DNA of 64,000 nt from Steromphala cineraria (taxonomy: Eukaryota > Mollusca > Gastropoda > Trochida > Trochidae), in NCBI GenBank assembly GCA_916613615.1, contig OU744734.1, positions 32,682,301 through 32,746,300 on the forward strand. The letters run 5' to 3'. Shown here in pieces: positions 1 to 11,845 of the stretch. Each line of letters opens with the position of its first letter. The stretch's first letter is position 1. The translations under genes were made by a program, and so were the position numbers. Below the pieces are notes generated by a model that saw nothing but the letters and a program-made list of their open reading frames with translations, ran no database searches and was not told the DNA's origin.

Positions 1-473
1 AGATAATGCATGTAAACGCAATCTGATTGCCCGTTAGCCCCTGATAAACGCAGCTTTGGGAATTTTGTCTACTTTTCTCCAAAAATATGCGATTCAGTGC
101 GATATGCGAAGTTTATTATACATGTACCTTCAGTCTCGTTTACAGACACACTATAGAGTATATAGTCACAATAGTGGGAGTTCGCTCTTTTGGACACCAT
201 GCAAATGCAATCTATTGTCCTTAATTAGGCTATAGTTGTTGGATAATTATCGTTTTTTTCGTGCAACTTCTAAAAGTAAAGAAATCATTTAAATCAAATA
301 TAATATTCAAAACGTTATAATATCATTTTTTTATAAACTTAATGAAGAACACAATTTTTTCCTTAACATAATATTGTTGTTTTTTAAAAGAGATTTATGT
401 TCACGACCTGCTAGGCCTAATGTTCAGCGTGATATTGCGATATGACTTTACACAAAACGATACGTGTCGGTAT
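1..473. other. AT-rich non-coding flank
   Basis: I see no gene, RNA or repeat that I recognise in this stretch. It is AT-rich with several short T runs. The small open frames that begin near its right edge belong to the adjoining transposon and lack codon or family signal. Confidence 0.5.
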
Positions 474-835
474 AAAGGTGGCTTTACACTTGCACGCATT
501 TTGGATCCGCACTTCAAGACTTTAGTGCGTGCCAATAGACGAAGCAACATTGTTTTGAAAACAATTAAAACAATGCGTACACCCCCCATTTGCGCATTAT
601 TCAAGCACACTTCACGCATTTGCCGCAGAAAACTGCACGCAAGTGCTGCGATTTTACCCGGCATTTCACGAACAATTGGCGCATAACCACGACAAAGCTG
701 CGTTCTGTTCACGCAGTTGCGTTTTGGTACGCAGTAGGTGCAACTGCACGCACAGGTTCGACTAATTCACGCATGCTTGTCAAGATCGTGTCCTTTTTAG
801 TCCCGCATGGTGTACGATACTGCCCGCATTGGAGG

Positions 836-861
836 TATATAAAGGCAGTACCCTAAAATCA
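836..861 (+). promoter_or_regulatory. TATA box plus initiator inside transposon
   Basis: TATATAAAG at 836-844 is followed by ATCAGTTC with the putative +1 A at 861, about 25 bases downstream. This is canonical animal core-promoter spacing. It drives toward the small ORF at 893. Confidence 0.55.
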
Positions 862-892
862 GTTCATCCTCTACTGTCACAGAGTGAACACC

Positions 893-940
893 ATGAATAA
901 CTTCCAAGATATCGCGCTTCTTGAAGAGAAGAGAGGTTGA
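893..940 (+). pseudogene. 5' remnant of a transposon gene (15 codons)
   Basis: An ATG in good context (ACACCATGA) opens a 15-codon frame, MNNFQDIALLEEKRG, that stops at TGA 938-940. It lies 32 bases after the predicted start site of the TATA/Inr promoter. I read it as the first codons of the parent element's transposase, cut off by an internal deletion. The family cannot be assigned from 15 residues, and it may equally be a chance ORF. Confidence 0.3.
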
Positions 941-1264
941 TGTACCTGGAATTGCATTGCTTGAAATGCCCAACCTTGTCTTATCTCTATCGTGACACAC
1001 AAAATTATTCACGCATTTCACGACACTACAAGAATAAGTTACGAACAAGTTGAGACAAATTCACGAATACTTTGCGCACCTGCCACGCATTGGAGTGCGT
1101 GAAGAAATAACCAAACATTTGGTTAATTCTTCGCGCATTTGCACGCATCCATGAGCAGTTCACGAATTATTCACGATAACGATACGACAAAGATACGCAT
1201 TGCCACGATTTAATGCGTGCCAATACGGATTCGAGAGTCGTACAAGTGTAAACCCAGCTTTAAA

Positions 1265-3546
1265 AAGAAATAGATATTTACTTGCGGGACATTACACTGA
1301 AAGCGATGCTAGACGGCAAAAATAGTTGGGGTGCAGTGTCACAACACGATCGAGTTCCATTGCCAACTTTTTTTTAAACATGCTAGTGCGCTTTCAACTG
1401 TCAAATTGTTTGTCAATTGTTGTTGTGGTACTGTGTAGTCCCCTCTGTTGCCAAACCCCACGAAGGCTAAAGAAATGGAAAAAAGTATTTGCTGTACACT
1501 GACTTCCAAAAGAAACTTTGCATCATTTTGTAATGATTCTGATTGTAGAATGAAAAAAGATAGAAATATAAAACAAAGTACCTCCTATTAATCAATCATT
1601 TGTTTAAACAACCAGCGAATCCAAATTAAAGGTGGGAAATCCAGTTTTGCACTTATTTGATCTGAAGTGGGCAGGGGTCTGTTTTCGCAATAATTTCGTT
1701 CAAGTACGAAAATGTGCTACTTTAGTACCAGGTTTGAGCAGTTTGAGTGTTATAACTTCCAAATCTGCCATGAGTAACAAAAAAGGTCAAACGTTAAATT
1801 ACGTCTTCTGTCAGCAGGTTCAACTTCACATGTCGTCTGCATCGAAGCTTTTCCATTAATGGGAACGTGTGGACACAAGTCTTACTTGTCATATTAACAC
1901 ATCTTTGAGTCGTACAAATGGCAACCAGCCTTAAGAGCTCAACAATCGCAATTAAATCTTGTTATTGCATGCCAATTCTGACGCTAAAACATCGAATGAA
2001 ATTGCCGTGTGTCGATGTTTAGTGACCAATAGCTATTAACTTAGCAGTCGATGAGCTCTGATTAGATCTGTCCAAGTTCATAAAGTGCACGAGAACATAA
2101 CAACATGCCGACCTTTGAGTTTCGCTATCTCTGACATCACTAAGAAACAACGTTGGCGGTGGTCTAACGTCACAGATATCGGCTCTCAGACAGTGAAAAA
2201 CAATTGTTTTATTGTGTTTCAGGGTTGTCAGCAATCCTCACAACCTCTCTGTAAAGCCGTATCAAGTTACCATTAGAAATGAAGGAACGCTACCGATTCT
2301 TGTAAAATGGGCTGTTTTTTTATCATTTGTCAATTTTCAGAGGGGATTCGCTATATACTTTACTATACCGTTTACTGGTTTTAAGGTGTTTTTTTCACTA
2401 ATGGAGTGACAAACAATCATTATGTACAGTTATTAAACTTTTTCGTCACGTGACTTAGTTCCAGCGGAAACGTCACGTGATTATGACATTTTTGCCATTT
2501 CTACAAAAATGCATGAATATTGCTCAATTAAATGTTAAACTTGAACGTGTGGGTTTCAACTATGTCATTGCCAACGTAAATGAAAATGTAAATATGAGAT
2601 CGTTTTCGAAATTTCAGTTTTAAAAGTGCAAAGTTTCTTTTGGTATTCAGTGTATTCATCACGATTCATCGAGTTGTTTTTCAAAGCATGGCACTTTTTC
2701 TCTGATTATATTTGTCGATTTATCGTGCAACCTGTTTGCGATGATAAGTAGGCCTAACGCTCTCGAGAATGGAGTAAGTAAAGGCTGACAAGGTCTCTAG
2801 ACTGAATTCAGGCTTTAGTACCGTAGGCGCTTGTAAGGCAATGCACAGAAAAAGCAGAAGTGAAAATCTTTGAACAGTGTAGGCCTTGCGCTATGTCGAT
2901 CTTCATTGCAGTCTCAATTAACTCTATACCTATGGCTACTGGAACGATAAAGCCGTCTATAAGGAGCTCTGAGAGAGGAAAGCCCGACCTTAACTATAGA
3001 TTGAACTGTGCATGACCCTGCAAATAATGTGACAAGGTGATGGAGACGGAGTACATGAACATGTGAGCAAAATGGTTGAATAAAGATGTATGTGAGCGTG
3101 GACATTTTTCAACAAATTCAGCCACACTACAGCACAGTTCGCCTTAAAAAGAGTGATGCATTTTTTCAAATATCAACAATAACGACATCACCTTACTAAA
3201 GTCAATTTACAGCTTTTTACTGGAAAATTGACTCGAGGTCGATATCCTTCGTGGTCTGAAGCTTGATCTTAAAGAAAGGCCTGCATATGGAAGAGACTTG
3301 GTACATTCGCAGTTGGAAGTGACAGTCTGCAGTTCTGTGTCTCCACTGTCTGTTTAGAGTCTTCAGTTCAAACTCTCTCTTCTGAACCTTGTCATCTATT
3401 TGTTTTCAATCCAATGGGATCTGAGTTCATTTTTGACCCGCGAAAGGATTTATTAAAATTAGATAACACGTTATTACCCGACACAGCATGGCATGATACA
3501 TGTAAAATAAGAACAAGTCAATACCATGGAAAGATACTATAATTAG
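1265..3546. other. Intergenic, no gene seen
   Basis: Only short frames without family signal occur. A pair of CGTCACGTGA direct repeats, each with an E-box-like CACGTG, sits near 2,445 and 2,470. No RNA gene or transposon end is recognisable. Confidence 0.4.
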
Positions 3547-4468
3547 GACTCAGTCTCAGCTGCCTTCGATACCATAGACCATAGAATGCTTTTCGACCAG
3601 TCTAAGTAAACCTATAGCCTCAATATTACCCGTTTCACTCCGATATTGAATATATTGATGTATATATATATTGAGGCTAGGTTTACTTTTACTGCCTTTT
3701 GGACAGACTAGAGCATCAATTTGAAATTGGTGGAGTAACTCTTCGCTAGATAACTTCCTGTACCCAGGACAGACAGTCGGCTGTGACACGTCAGATCCGG
3801 TTAAGCGACACTATGGCGTACCTCAAGGATCTGTTCTTGGACCCATTCCATTTATACAGTCTGCTACATAAGTCTTATGCAGACGATTGCCAACAGTAAC
3901 TGTTACTCTGCGAGTTCTTTGAATCTATATCAGCATTTGAAAATTCGAACCATTTGTCAGATTTCACGGCCTCTCTTGCTTCGTAGATACTAGCAAACTT
4001 AAACTAAATACATCAAAAACTGAAGTGATGCTTCTGGGAAGTAAGAAAGTGTGCAACCTCAAACAAAGCAATTATATATATAAAGTTTAACCACTCGATA
4101 TTGCAGATGTATCTATTGTACCAACAATTTAGGCATACATTTTGATTTGCACTCACTATGGAAACTCAAATCAAACGCCTATGTCGGACTTGCTATTTCA
4201 TCTAAAATCCTTCTCAAACATCAGGGCCCTTATCACTAAAGAAGCTGCCCATGCGTTAGTTCGATGTTTAGTTCTAAGCAGGATAGACTACTGTTACAGT
4301 TTATACACAGGTCTCGATCTAAGCATCACTAATTGGATAACTTCAGAAACTCCAAAATATTGCCACCAGAATTGTATGTTGTACAACACGATGCAGTCAT
4401 GCCACACCTCTGTTAAACAGCTTCATTGGTTGCCGGTCGAGGCAAGGGTCCATTTCAAGACACTCTGA
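3547..4468 (+). mobile_element. Decayed non-LTR retrotransposon (RT fragment)
   Basis: Reverse-transcriptase landmarks appear in order but in shifting frames: SAAFDTIDHRMLF (about 3,559), RHYGVPQGSVLGP (about 3,805), the catalytic YADD box (about 3,874), LNTSKTEVMLLGSKK (about 4,004). They are followed by the thumb and C-terminal landmarks LSRIDYC and QLHWLPVEARVHFKTL up to 4,468. These are hallmarks of LINE RTs of the CR1/L2/Jockey kind. Frameshifts, a deletion before YADD and a MITE insertion at 3,603-3,690 make it non-functional. The reading may trail on to about 4,540. Confidence 0.85.
3603..3690. mobile_element. Small foldback MITE nested in the LINE relic
   Basis: Arms TAAGTAAACCTATAGCCTCA (3,603 on) and the near-complement TGAGGCTAGGTTTACTTTTA (to 3,690) enclose an AT-rich centre with a TA run. 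The insertion interrupts the reverse-transcriptase reading between the DTIDHRMLF motif and the next conserved part, so it is younger than the LINE copy. Confidence 0.6.
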
Positions 4469-4879
4469 TCTCAGAGCCAAGCTGAAGGCTGACGGGAAAC
4501 ATACATTTGCCTGCTCTGCGCCTGGTGACAGAACGCATCCTTGTGGAGGGCCGGTGTCAATAGTACTTCACAGTTGAAGAATGATAATTATTTACACGAT
4601 CTGACTGTGACCAGTTTGTTAGAAAATTACTTCTCCATTTCATCAAGGAGAGGTTGATACTTTTTTTAAATACTTTTGCGGACTAGGTCTGAACCATAGT
4701 TCATAACATGAGTGAAATCTTCTTTGTGATGCCAACAGCCTCTTTTTCTGCATGTCAACCTTTTTCAGCTTTGAGCATACTGTGTAGGCCTATGTGGAGT
4801 TGGTTTGAATACCAATATATTGTTGACAAACGTTTACCTCTCATTGCACCTAAGCTTGATGATTAAATATTGAATTTAA

Positions 4880-4905
4880 ACAAATTCCGATTCGGGGGCA
4901 TAAAA
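4880..4905 (+). repeat. 3' end fragment of pearl/HINE-like repeat
   Basis: CCGATTCGGGGGCATAAAAA here matches the right end of the element at 50,732-51,257. Only this terminal piece is obvious, so it is a truncated copy. Confidence 0.6.
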
Positions 4906-7734
4906 ACTAATAAGTCGGTGTTGAGTACACTACCATGAAAACTATTCTTTAAGTTGAAAATAGATTTCCAAGTAAATATAATTATCTGTAAATGAATGCT
5001 AGCGAACTCTGATTTTGTTCTGACTTGTTCAGATCCATATTCTTTCTTTTGATAAAGTGCAAAAAAGGTTTTGTTGAATAAGTACACTGTAACAGTAAAC
5101 GTAAAATTGATTTGAAGATACGGAAAATATAATCACATGTGATTTACTGACTTGAATGACCATAAATTCTAAACCTCTATACCAAAACGCAATAAATGTG
5201 TCCACTAACGTTAACGTGGTCTATTCACAAACATGACCATGCATGTATTTGATTTACCAAGCTTACCCAAGTCAATCCATGCAATCCGTACACGCCAATA
5301 GTGGCCTAGCTTACGACGGTGCTCGACCCGTGTTGACTTGAGCTATCGTAGAGCTCATTATATATTATACGAGTTATAAAAGAGGATATCTACTTGTACG
5401 CTGCTTTCTTTCATCACGCACACTTTTACTGACTTAATTATATTTGCTGACATGTGCAAAAGAAGTTGGTTATTATCATGTATACATAGTTACTTTACAC
5501 GCAGAGAAAATTTGCACGACCTCATAAGATAATGCATAAGTAGTTTGGTTGTGTACTCGACATGCAATTGTGCCATGTAAACGGGTCTTTCGATTTATAC
5601 TAACATGTGCAAAAGTTTTTTGTGGATGATAAATAGTTTAACTATTTTTAAGAAAACTGTCACACAAGACCTTTCCCCTTAGAAAAAGACACACACAGTA
5701 GATATTTATACCCTTGGTAATAAAACATGTGATATTTTCTCCTGACAGAAAATTCCCTAGTATGCCAATATACCAATAAGTTGATAATATGCCCAACAAC
5801 CAGGGTTATTCATAGAAGTAACAACAATTATCACATTTGTATTGAATTGCATGAAGGTGCTTGCATGTGCCCTAAAATAGCATTGTTAATAACGTTTGGA
5901 ATATCAAAATAAAACCAAACTGAATGTTGGAGAATTTTCGACTAAGTGGGAACAAAGCTAACACAATGAAGTTGAATTTGTTGAGTGAATTTTTGAGAAC
6001 TCATGGAATACATATAGGTTTGAATATATTTAAATATGCATGGCCTTCCCTAAACTTATCTCTGCACCACTTGGGTTCTGCATTTAACAATTTGTTTTGA
6101 TACTAAAATGAAATTACAATCGATAAAATACACATTTATCCTACTGTTATTTGATTACGTATATTAAATCATAACTAGAGGTATGGCTTGGACTTCCTGA
6201 GCTCATAGGCTCACTGTTTATTAATGTTCTTTGGAAAACAAAAATAGAGCCATGGGCTCTGTAGTTCAATAGACTTTTGATGGAAATAGCAACCTGGATA
6301 TATGGCCACGGCTTTAGGTGGGTAAACATTAGTAATGTAGTGATGAGCTGAACTGAATATAACACCCTACAGTAAATACCGAGATAATAATGTAATGGAA
6401 CATTTACACTTTACATCATGTTGGTAACCAAAATGGAGGAATTCCGCCTCGTTTATTTTATCTTGAGCTATAAGTTGACAACCAAACCCACAAAAAACCA
6501 TTTCTTTCCTCCTATTATTTCTAATTCTTCTGTATTATAATCAACTAGTTTTCCGAAAGTATTACCTTTTCATCTTATAAATACAAATGCTTGGGCGACC
6601 ACAAGTTGGACCGATTTGGAATCCAGTCACATGTCTTACGCTGATGAAACTCGATCTTCAGCGGGGGGGGGGGGGGGGGGGTGTTATGATATTGATTTAA
6701 TTTGTGTATGTTTCTTTTTTTATATTGTATGCATATTGAAAACACATTTATAACTGTATATTTGGAAGAAATGATAATGACATTGAATAATTACAATATT
6801 CTCTTATCCTGGAACTAAATGATAAGTAAACTAGTGATTTATTTACGGTTTAAAATTATGGTGGTCAATGACACCGACATATATCTTTTGTTTATTCCTG
6901 CTCGTCAACTGCAGCCAGGGAGGTGGAACGAGATTGCAGTGATTGTTTGAACCAGACCTTGTAAGTACTATAAACATAATTGATGTTACGTTATGTTAAT
7001 TGATATGACCGATCATTTCCTGTTCTGAGGACAGCTGTGCTTTATTGTGGCTGACTGATTGATTATAACCTATTAGATAACACATGTTATTTAGAACTGC
7101 CGTTTTTTGCATGCATGAGAGGACTTCTAGACTGATAAAGGAATTCAGCACCGGATAGCCTAATATATTGTGTATTTCAAAGCTCAAAATAAGCTTTTGC
7201 CTATGTGGGTATATTACCCGAATTTTGAGTGATCTTTTTATAGCAAGGCCACCAATTATCTAAACATAATAGCTGACGAAAAAAACTTCACTTTCGCTCT
7301 GAATGACCAAGAAACAGCAGAACATTCGAGGTTTCAAACACGATAAAAATAAGGGGGTGTTTTATTCACTAAGATCCCCTGTCACATATACAAATTAATC
7401 TTAAAAAGCATACGAAAATGACTGATGGAGTTCAGGATGGGAAAGTTTGTTTTTGTTGTTGAATCACCGTTAGCAAAATTAATAAATTATGATTATCATT
7501 TGTCTACTAATAGCAAGCTTTGTAAATATAGAAAGGCAAGTTTTACAAAGATTCTAGAGTCATTATTCTGAAAACAAAGACGAAAATCCTAGGCTAAACG
7601 GTAACGGTAAAGTTTTGATCATCAAGTAGCCTTCAAACTCCCCACACAACTGGCAACCAATAGGTCAGTGTTTCATACGAGTGGCAAATTTCCGTTTTTA
7701 ATTTTGTATCAGTGTCTTCAAAATTGAGATTTTC
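4906..7734. other. Intergenic, no gene seen
   Basis: AT-rich DNA without a supportable gene. It contains the 19-base G homopolymer at 6,663-6,681. The frames present are short and chance-like. Confidence 0.4.
6663..6681 (+). repeat. G19 homopolymer
   Basis: Nineteen consecutive G residues in an otherwise AT-rich setting. Such a run can form a G-quadruplex and is prone to length error in sequencing. Confidence 0.9.
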
Positions 7735-8509
7735 TCGTAGCCATTTCGATTGGTGTAATTGGAAGGATACGCAAACTGATTGTGTTGTATTGGGTAAATA
7801 TGCACTGTTATTTGTGAGTAGCGTAAACAGCAATATTTAGTGCTTTTCTATACGCAGACAATTATTTTTCTTGCGTAGTTTGACTTTTCCTTTGCGTATA
7901 ATTCGCAAATACGCAGCTTATATGGAGCTCTGCAGTATTTATTATGTTCGAAATGAATCCATTGTTAATTTTCTTTTCCATCATTTTGCTAATAAATGAC
8001 AAGTTACTTAAAACCACGGATGCAGAAATCGGTCTATTTGCCGGACATGTCCGATTGGGAATTCAGTTTGACCGATTGGAAAAGTGACCAGTCGGACATT
8101 CAAGAAGTCATTTGACCGATTGAAGATAATCAAAGATTTACTAAACAAACAGATAAACAAGCCTGAGTTGACTGACAAGCAATCAATAAAGGCCAAATGC
8201 CCCGCTTGTGTCGGTCATAATTGTAATGAAAACACGAATCCTGTATTCAAATGATATAATTACCTTGTTATCTTTAATTATTGGATCATTAAGTTAAAAC
8301 ATCTACATTGTTCAAATATTTGAGTATCGGGAAGATGTATGGCAAATATTAAAATGTTAGTAAATTGCTAATAGCCTTATTTTGATCTTGGTCGTAAAGC
8401 GATGTATGCATTGTATTGTCAATTTGGCATCAGGACAAGTCCCTTTTCATTATGCACTGAAATGAATTCTTTCATATTTAGGGCCACCATTGGGGAGTCA
8501 GTTGACATA

Positions 8510-8702
8510 GCTGCTACAGAATGACGACCCTCTCATATTATCAACCAATCTCGACTCGCGCGGGGGAAATCCCCCACTGAGAAGCGAAGCCTACACCCTT
8601 CTCAGCTCACCGTCTCAGCAGCGAAGCTCGTTAGCAGGCAGGCTAACCCGAGCGGTCTTATGCACGAGTACAGCCCTAGCCGCAGACCCCCTTTAATAAG
8701 AT
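8510..8702 (+). repeat. Module A (shared with 22,740-22,925)
   Basis: A GC-richer block with CCAATC, GGGGGAAATCCCCCA, AGAAGCGAAGCCTACACC and TCAGCTCACCGTCTCAGC, ending in CCCCCTTTAA. The same order of motifs appears right of the array at 22,740-22,925. It has identical copies at 13,272-13,464 and 18,034-18,226. No tRNA or snRNA identity is recognised. Confidence 0.5.
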
Positions 8703-9139
8703 TGTTACGCAGTTAAATTTTTTCTTACTCTTTATCTTCATATTATATGCGTTTTGGTTAAACATTCGGTAAGATAAATTCATTATACCATTCAGAGGCG
8801 GGGTACTTGGGGAGATATCCGCCTCGAGCTTGGTGTTATGGAACTCGCCGAAATATGACCGAAATTTGCAAAGAGCAATGAATCCTTCACATCAAGGCGA
8901 TTAGTAAACACAATTACTTACATTTAAACTCCAGTATCCCAAAAGATGACAAAGATACATGACAACAATAAGGAGCATGAGTGAAAGTTAGCTCTGTCAG
9001 GTCAGTGCTTCTCGAGTTAAGAGACGGAGGGTCGTGATAGATCCTGTACCATAAACCAACTGCACATCAGGCTTCATGAGCTAATATCTGTGTAAAGATG
9101 TACTCACTTTTATCCCTGTGTGCAATGTTCCTCATGCAA

Positions 9140-9345
9140 TTTTAAGCCTAAGGGCATCTTCCTACGCAGAGCCTAAAAGACCAGTTTCCAAACTGTCATT
9201 TAAAGCGAGTCTGCGTCCCCGTAAATGTGATGCATCACATTTATTAATTAGTAGCCCGCTACCGTGCGCCGAGTCTCTCCTAAGCTCCGCAGCAGTGTTG
9301 ATTATTCATCGCTGTACGGAGCTTGACTGTGACAGAGAACCGGTT
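9140..9345 (+). repeat. Module B (shared, inverted, with 22,984-23,075)
   Basis: Contains CTTCCTACGCAGAGCCTAAA, CCAGTTTCCAAACTGTCATT and AAGCTCCGCAGCAG. The same words occur on the opposite strand at 22,984-23,075. Copies lie 4,762 and 9,524 bp further on. A frame across it reads SSYAEPKRPVSKLSF in both places, but I take this as a by-product of repeat conservation, not a gene. Confidence 0.55.
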
Positions 9346-9910
9346 TACGTAAACTCTTCGGTTTCTCTGATTGAATTGTATGTTTAATCAAATACATTGT
9401 TTAAACCGCTATAATGCGGCTTTAATATATCATGATTGATTGAGTTATCTCACTGTGACAGTGAGTTGTTTTGGTTACAAATTAATGCATCTACAAAATT
9501 TGAATAGAATAGCTTTTGCATATGTCATAACATTATTAAATCATCATTACAACACATTTTCTTGTATTGAATAACTGTTTTCAATTGGAAATTTATAATT
9601 AATTTCCATTTCAATTACTAAAATATAAAACAAATAAAATAAAAATGTGTTGTCATTCAAATGTCCTGTAACAATAGACATGCAACCGCAAGAACATATT
9701 CTTTGACATATAATTAATAATTAACATTATTATTTTTAAAAATAAATGTAATCTATTATATACCAATTCGTTTATTAAACAGTGTGCTGTTTCAAACTGC
9801 GTAAGAAATATCAGTTATACGTAGTTTCCAAAATATGATAATATTCACGATAATGTGAGGATAATGAAGGGTAGTCCAGCAAAATAGATGTCTCCTTCGG
9901 GTGCGCAGTC

Positions 9911-10790
9911 GAATCTAGGAAAAAAAGTCACAGGAAAAAAAGTCTGGCGTTTCTCCCTGTGGATGAAGTGCAAGAAGGGATGGAACATCTCCATTCCATC
10001 AAACCTGACGGCCCTGCTGAAATCGATGATCTGGTGACATATTTCGAAAGAACATATGTCAAAGGACACTACCGACAGCGTCCAGGACAAGGTCTGACCC
10101 TCAACATGAGAAGAGTCCCTCCCATGTTTCCTCCTGAGGTGTGGAATGTGCACGAGGCAACACTGAACAACGCTGCCTGTACCAACAACATCTGCGAAGG
10201 CTGGAATCACAAATTCTTCAACCTTGTCGGCCAGCACCACCCAAACATCTGGAGAGTGGTGGAGTGGTTCAAAAAAGAAGACGCCACTGTCCAGACCATT
10301 ATTGCACAGGATGCAATCGGAAACCAACCCGTCAGGAAGATCAAATAGAAGTACAAGAAAATGCAAGAGCAGCTGAAGAACCTCTGCCAAGACCGTGTAT
10401 GTGAGCGAAAAACCATCCCCGAGTTTTTGTATGGAGTTGGATGGAACATTCGTATTAATAAAGAGTATTAAAATGTCCAGATGTCTATTGTGAGAATAGA
10501 TGATGATGTCAAGTCCAGTGCTATGTCCAGATGATGATGATGTCCAGAGATGTTTAAATGTCTATTGTGAGAATAGTGCTGTCAATAAAGAGTGTTGAAA
10601 TGTCCAGATGATGATGATGTCCAGAGATGTTTAAAATGTTATTGTTTCAATGTATATTGTTATGAGAAATATTGTTTTTATTGATGGCTAATAAAAAGTT
10701 GTGACTTTTTTTCCTGTGACTTTTTTTCCTATAGAAATTTGTGACTTTTTTTCCGTGACTTTTTTTCCTGTGACTTTTTTTCCGGTCACC
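9911..10790 (+). mobile_element. TIR element carrying transposase tail, copy 1
   Basis: The left side has two GGAAAAAAAGTCAC-type units, and the right side has five complementary GTGACTTTTTTTCC units, so the ends are inverted repeats. The direct repeat GCGCAGTC lies just outside (9,903-9,910 and 10,791-10,798), a plausible 8-bp target duplication. The interior is a C-terminal transposase fragment followed by ATGTCCAGATGATGATG-type subrepeats. I infer a non-autonomous MULE-like element. The first several bases at the two ends do not match, so exact termini are uncertain. Confidence 0.6.
9959..10348 (+). pseudogene. Transposase C-terminal fragment (MULE/FLYWCH family), early stop
   Basis: In-frame residues LAFLPVDEVQEGMEHL begin just inside the left TIR, so this is the tail of a larger protein. 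The motif NNAACTNNICEGWNHKFF followed by HPNIWRVVEWFKKE corresponds to the conserved C-terminal part (TNN..EGWH..F...HP.IW.F...L..E) of animal FLYWCH/MULE transposases. Compared with copies 2 and 3, two substitutions near 10,345 turn the following codons into a stop (KIK then TAG), losing about 41 residues. The catalytic DDE core and any zinc finger are absent. Confidence 0.7.
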
Positions 10791-10816
10791 GCGCAGTCAT
10801 CGCACATATACCGAAG

Positions 10817-10837
10817 TTTAGATAATCATTATCTAAA
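10817..10837. repeat. Perfect palindrome
   Basis: TTTAGATAAT and ATTATCTAAA are exact complements around a single C, just right of the TIR element. The palindrome is repeated in units 2 and 3. Confidence 0.7.
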
Positions 10838-11302
10838 TGAGGGACAGTCATGTAATTTGAAAAAGCATCGATTACGATTTGGTTATTTGTCACCAATACG
10901 TTATCGATAACACAGACAGACAGATATAGTTTATTATAGTGTCTCAAGTTAAATATACATTGTAAAAAGCATGATTAAAAGACATAATATATATTTAACA
11001 ACCAGCCAATTTTTGGCTTATGAGACACTTTACAAGATAAAACAGTGTACAATATATTCGTAAATATAGGTATGTAAAAGTAGCGATAATACAGGCTTAA
11101 AATTTAAAAAAAAATAGATAAATAAGTAAATACATGTAAGAGTTATAAAAATAATTGCCTTCTAAAAAACATATTCCTTATTGTTGTACTGATACATTTA
11201 ATGCGTTTTGGGCTGTTTTCCGATAAATAGGTCCTAAGGCCCCGTTGCATTATAACAATCTAAATTAAAATTGCTTCTTTGATCATTGTAAAAGTGGCAT
11301 TC

Positions 11303-11540
11303 TTAAATAAAATGAACTTCTGTTTCAACATTTTGACAAAATCGACAAATTCTACTCTCTAATGGGGTGGGGGGTCTGCAGTGTCGTCCTGTCTCTACGT
11401 ATAAGGGGAGGCTTCCACATCGTAGGCGATGGATTATCTTCGTTTTCTCTTGATTAACATTCAGACGCCATTTAGAACACCACGTTGTTACCACATCCAA
11501 TATTCGCTGCAGCTTGTAAAGTTGAGATATTTTTTTCTAT
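11303..11540 (-). pseudogene. Broken LINE reverse-transcriptase piece, copy 1
   Basis: On the minus strand YKLQRILDVVTTWCSKWRL and NVNQEKTKIIHRL match the RT region after the YADD box (WC..WRL.VN..KTK). This runs straight into RICRFCQNVETEVHFI, which resembles the Cys-containing C-terminal region of LINE ORF2 (CR.C....ETE.HF). The intervening several hundred residues are missing, so an internal deletion joined the two. A TAA then interrupts a continuing ECHFYNDQRSN-like reading. Confidence 0.75.
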
Positions 11541-11845
11541 TTAATTTTGTATTCTGTAGATCGTAAATAAGAACCATATAAGAAGTGATCAATAATGGAA
11601 ATTTGTTGCGGACGATGAAACGTTCACCTACTGATTTTCATTAGTCAGATATAATGTTCTACAGCCTCATTTGGTTTTGAAAGCTAGACATTCTGTCGGG
11701 GATTGAAATAACGTTTAATTGGCGGCAATTGTCTTGTATATGTCTTGTATGTGTATCCATCGTCCACTCAACCAGACAGGATGGCGCCATCAAACAGTGA
11801 CCCGGCAGTTATATGACCTGTTACGACACATGACTAGAGTCACTG

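Larger units (their letters stand above)
474..1264 (+). mobile_element. TIR DNA transposon, internally deleted
   Basis: The ends are inverted repeats. The left end reads AAGGTGGCTTTACACTTG, and the right end is the near-complement of AAGCTGGGTTTACACTTG followed by the TA of TTTAAAAAG. TA lies directly outside both ends, so a TA or TWA target duplication is possible. The interior is rich in CACGCAT/ACGCATT motifs in both orientations, many preceded by TT, spaced tens of bases apart. It also holds a TATA/Inr promoter and a 15-codon ORF start. This fits a deletion derivative of a cut-and-paste transposon (Harbinger- or Tc1-like by the short TA-type target, which is an inference). No transposase core remains. 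Confidence 0.65.

Noticed and set aside
8008..8196. 62-codon minus-strand frame in each unit (FPIGQTEFPIGHVRQID)
   Set aside because: It arises from repeated GACCGATTGG-type words and ends without any domain; no family recognised.
9118..9387. 89-codon frame repeated in each array unit, with a relative at 22,978 (SSYAEPKRPVSKLSF)
   Set aside because: The similarity is at DNA level, reflects repeat module B in opposite orientations, and breaks outside the repeat.
9845..10390. 181-codon minus-strand frame (and its copies at 14,607 and 19,369)
   Set aside because: It is the antisense of the transposase fragment and TIR units; the TFFPVTFFP words come from the repeated GTGACTTTTTTTCC. The plus-strand frame has the family motifs.
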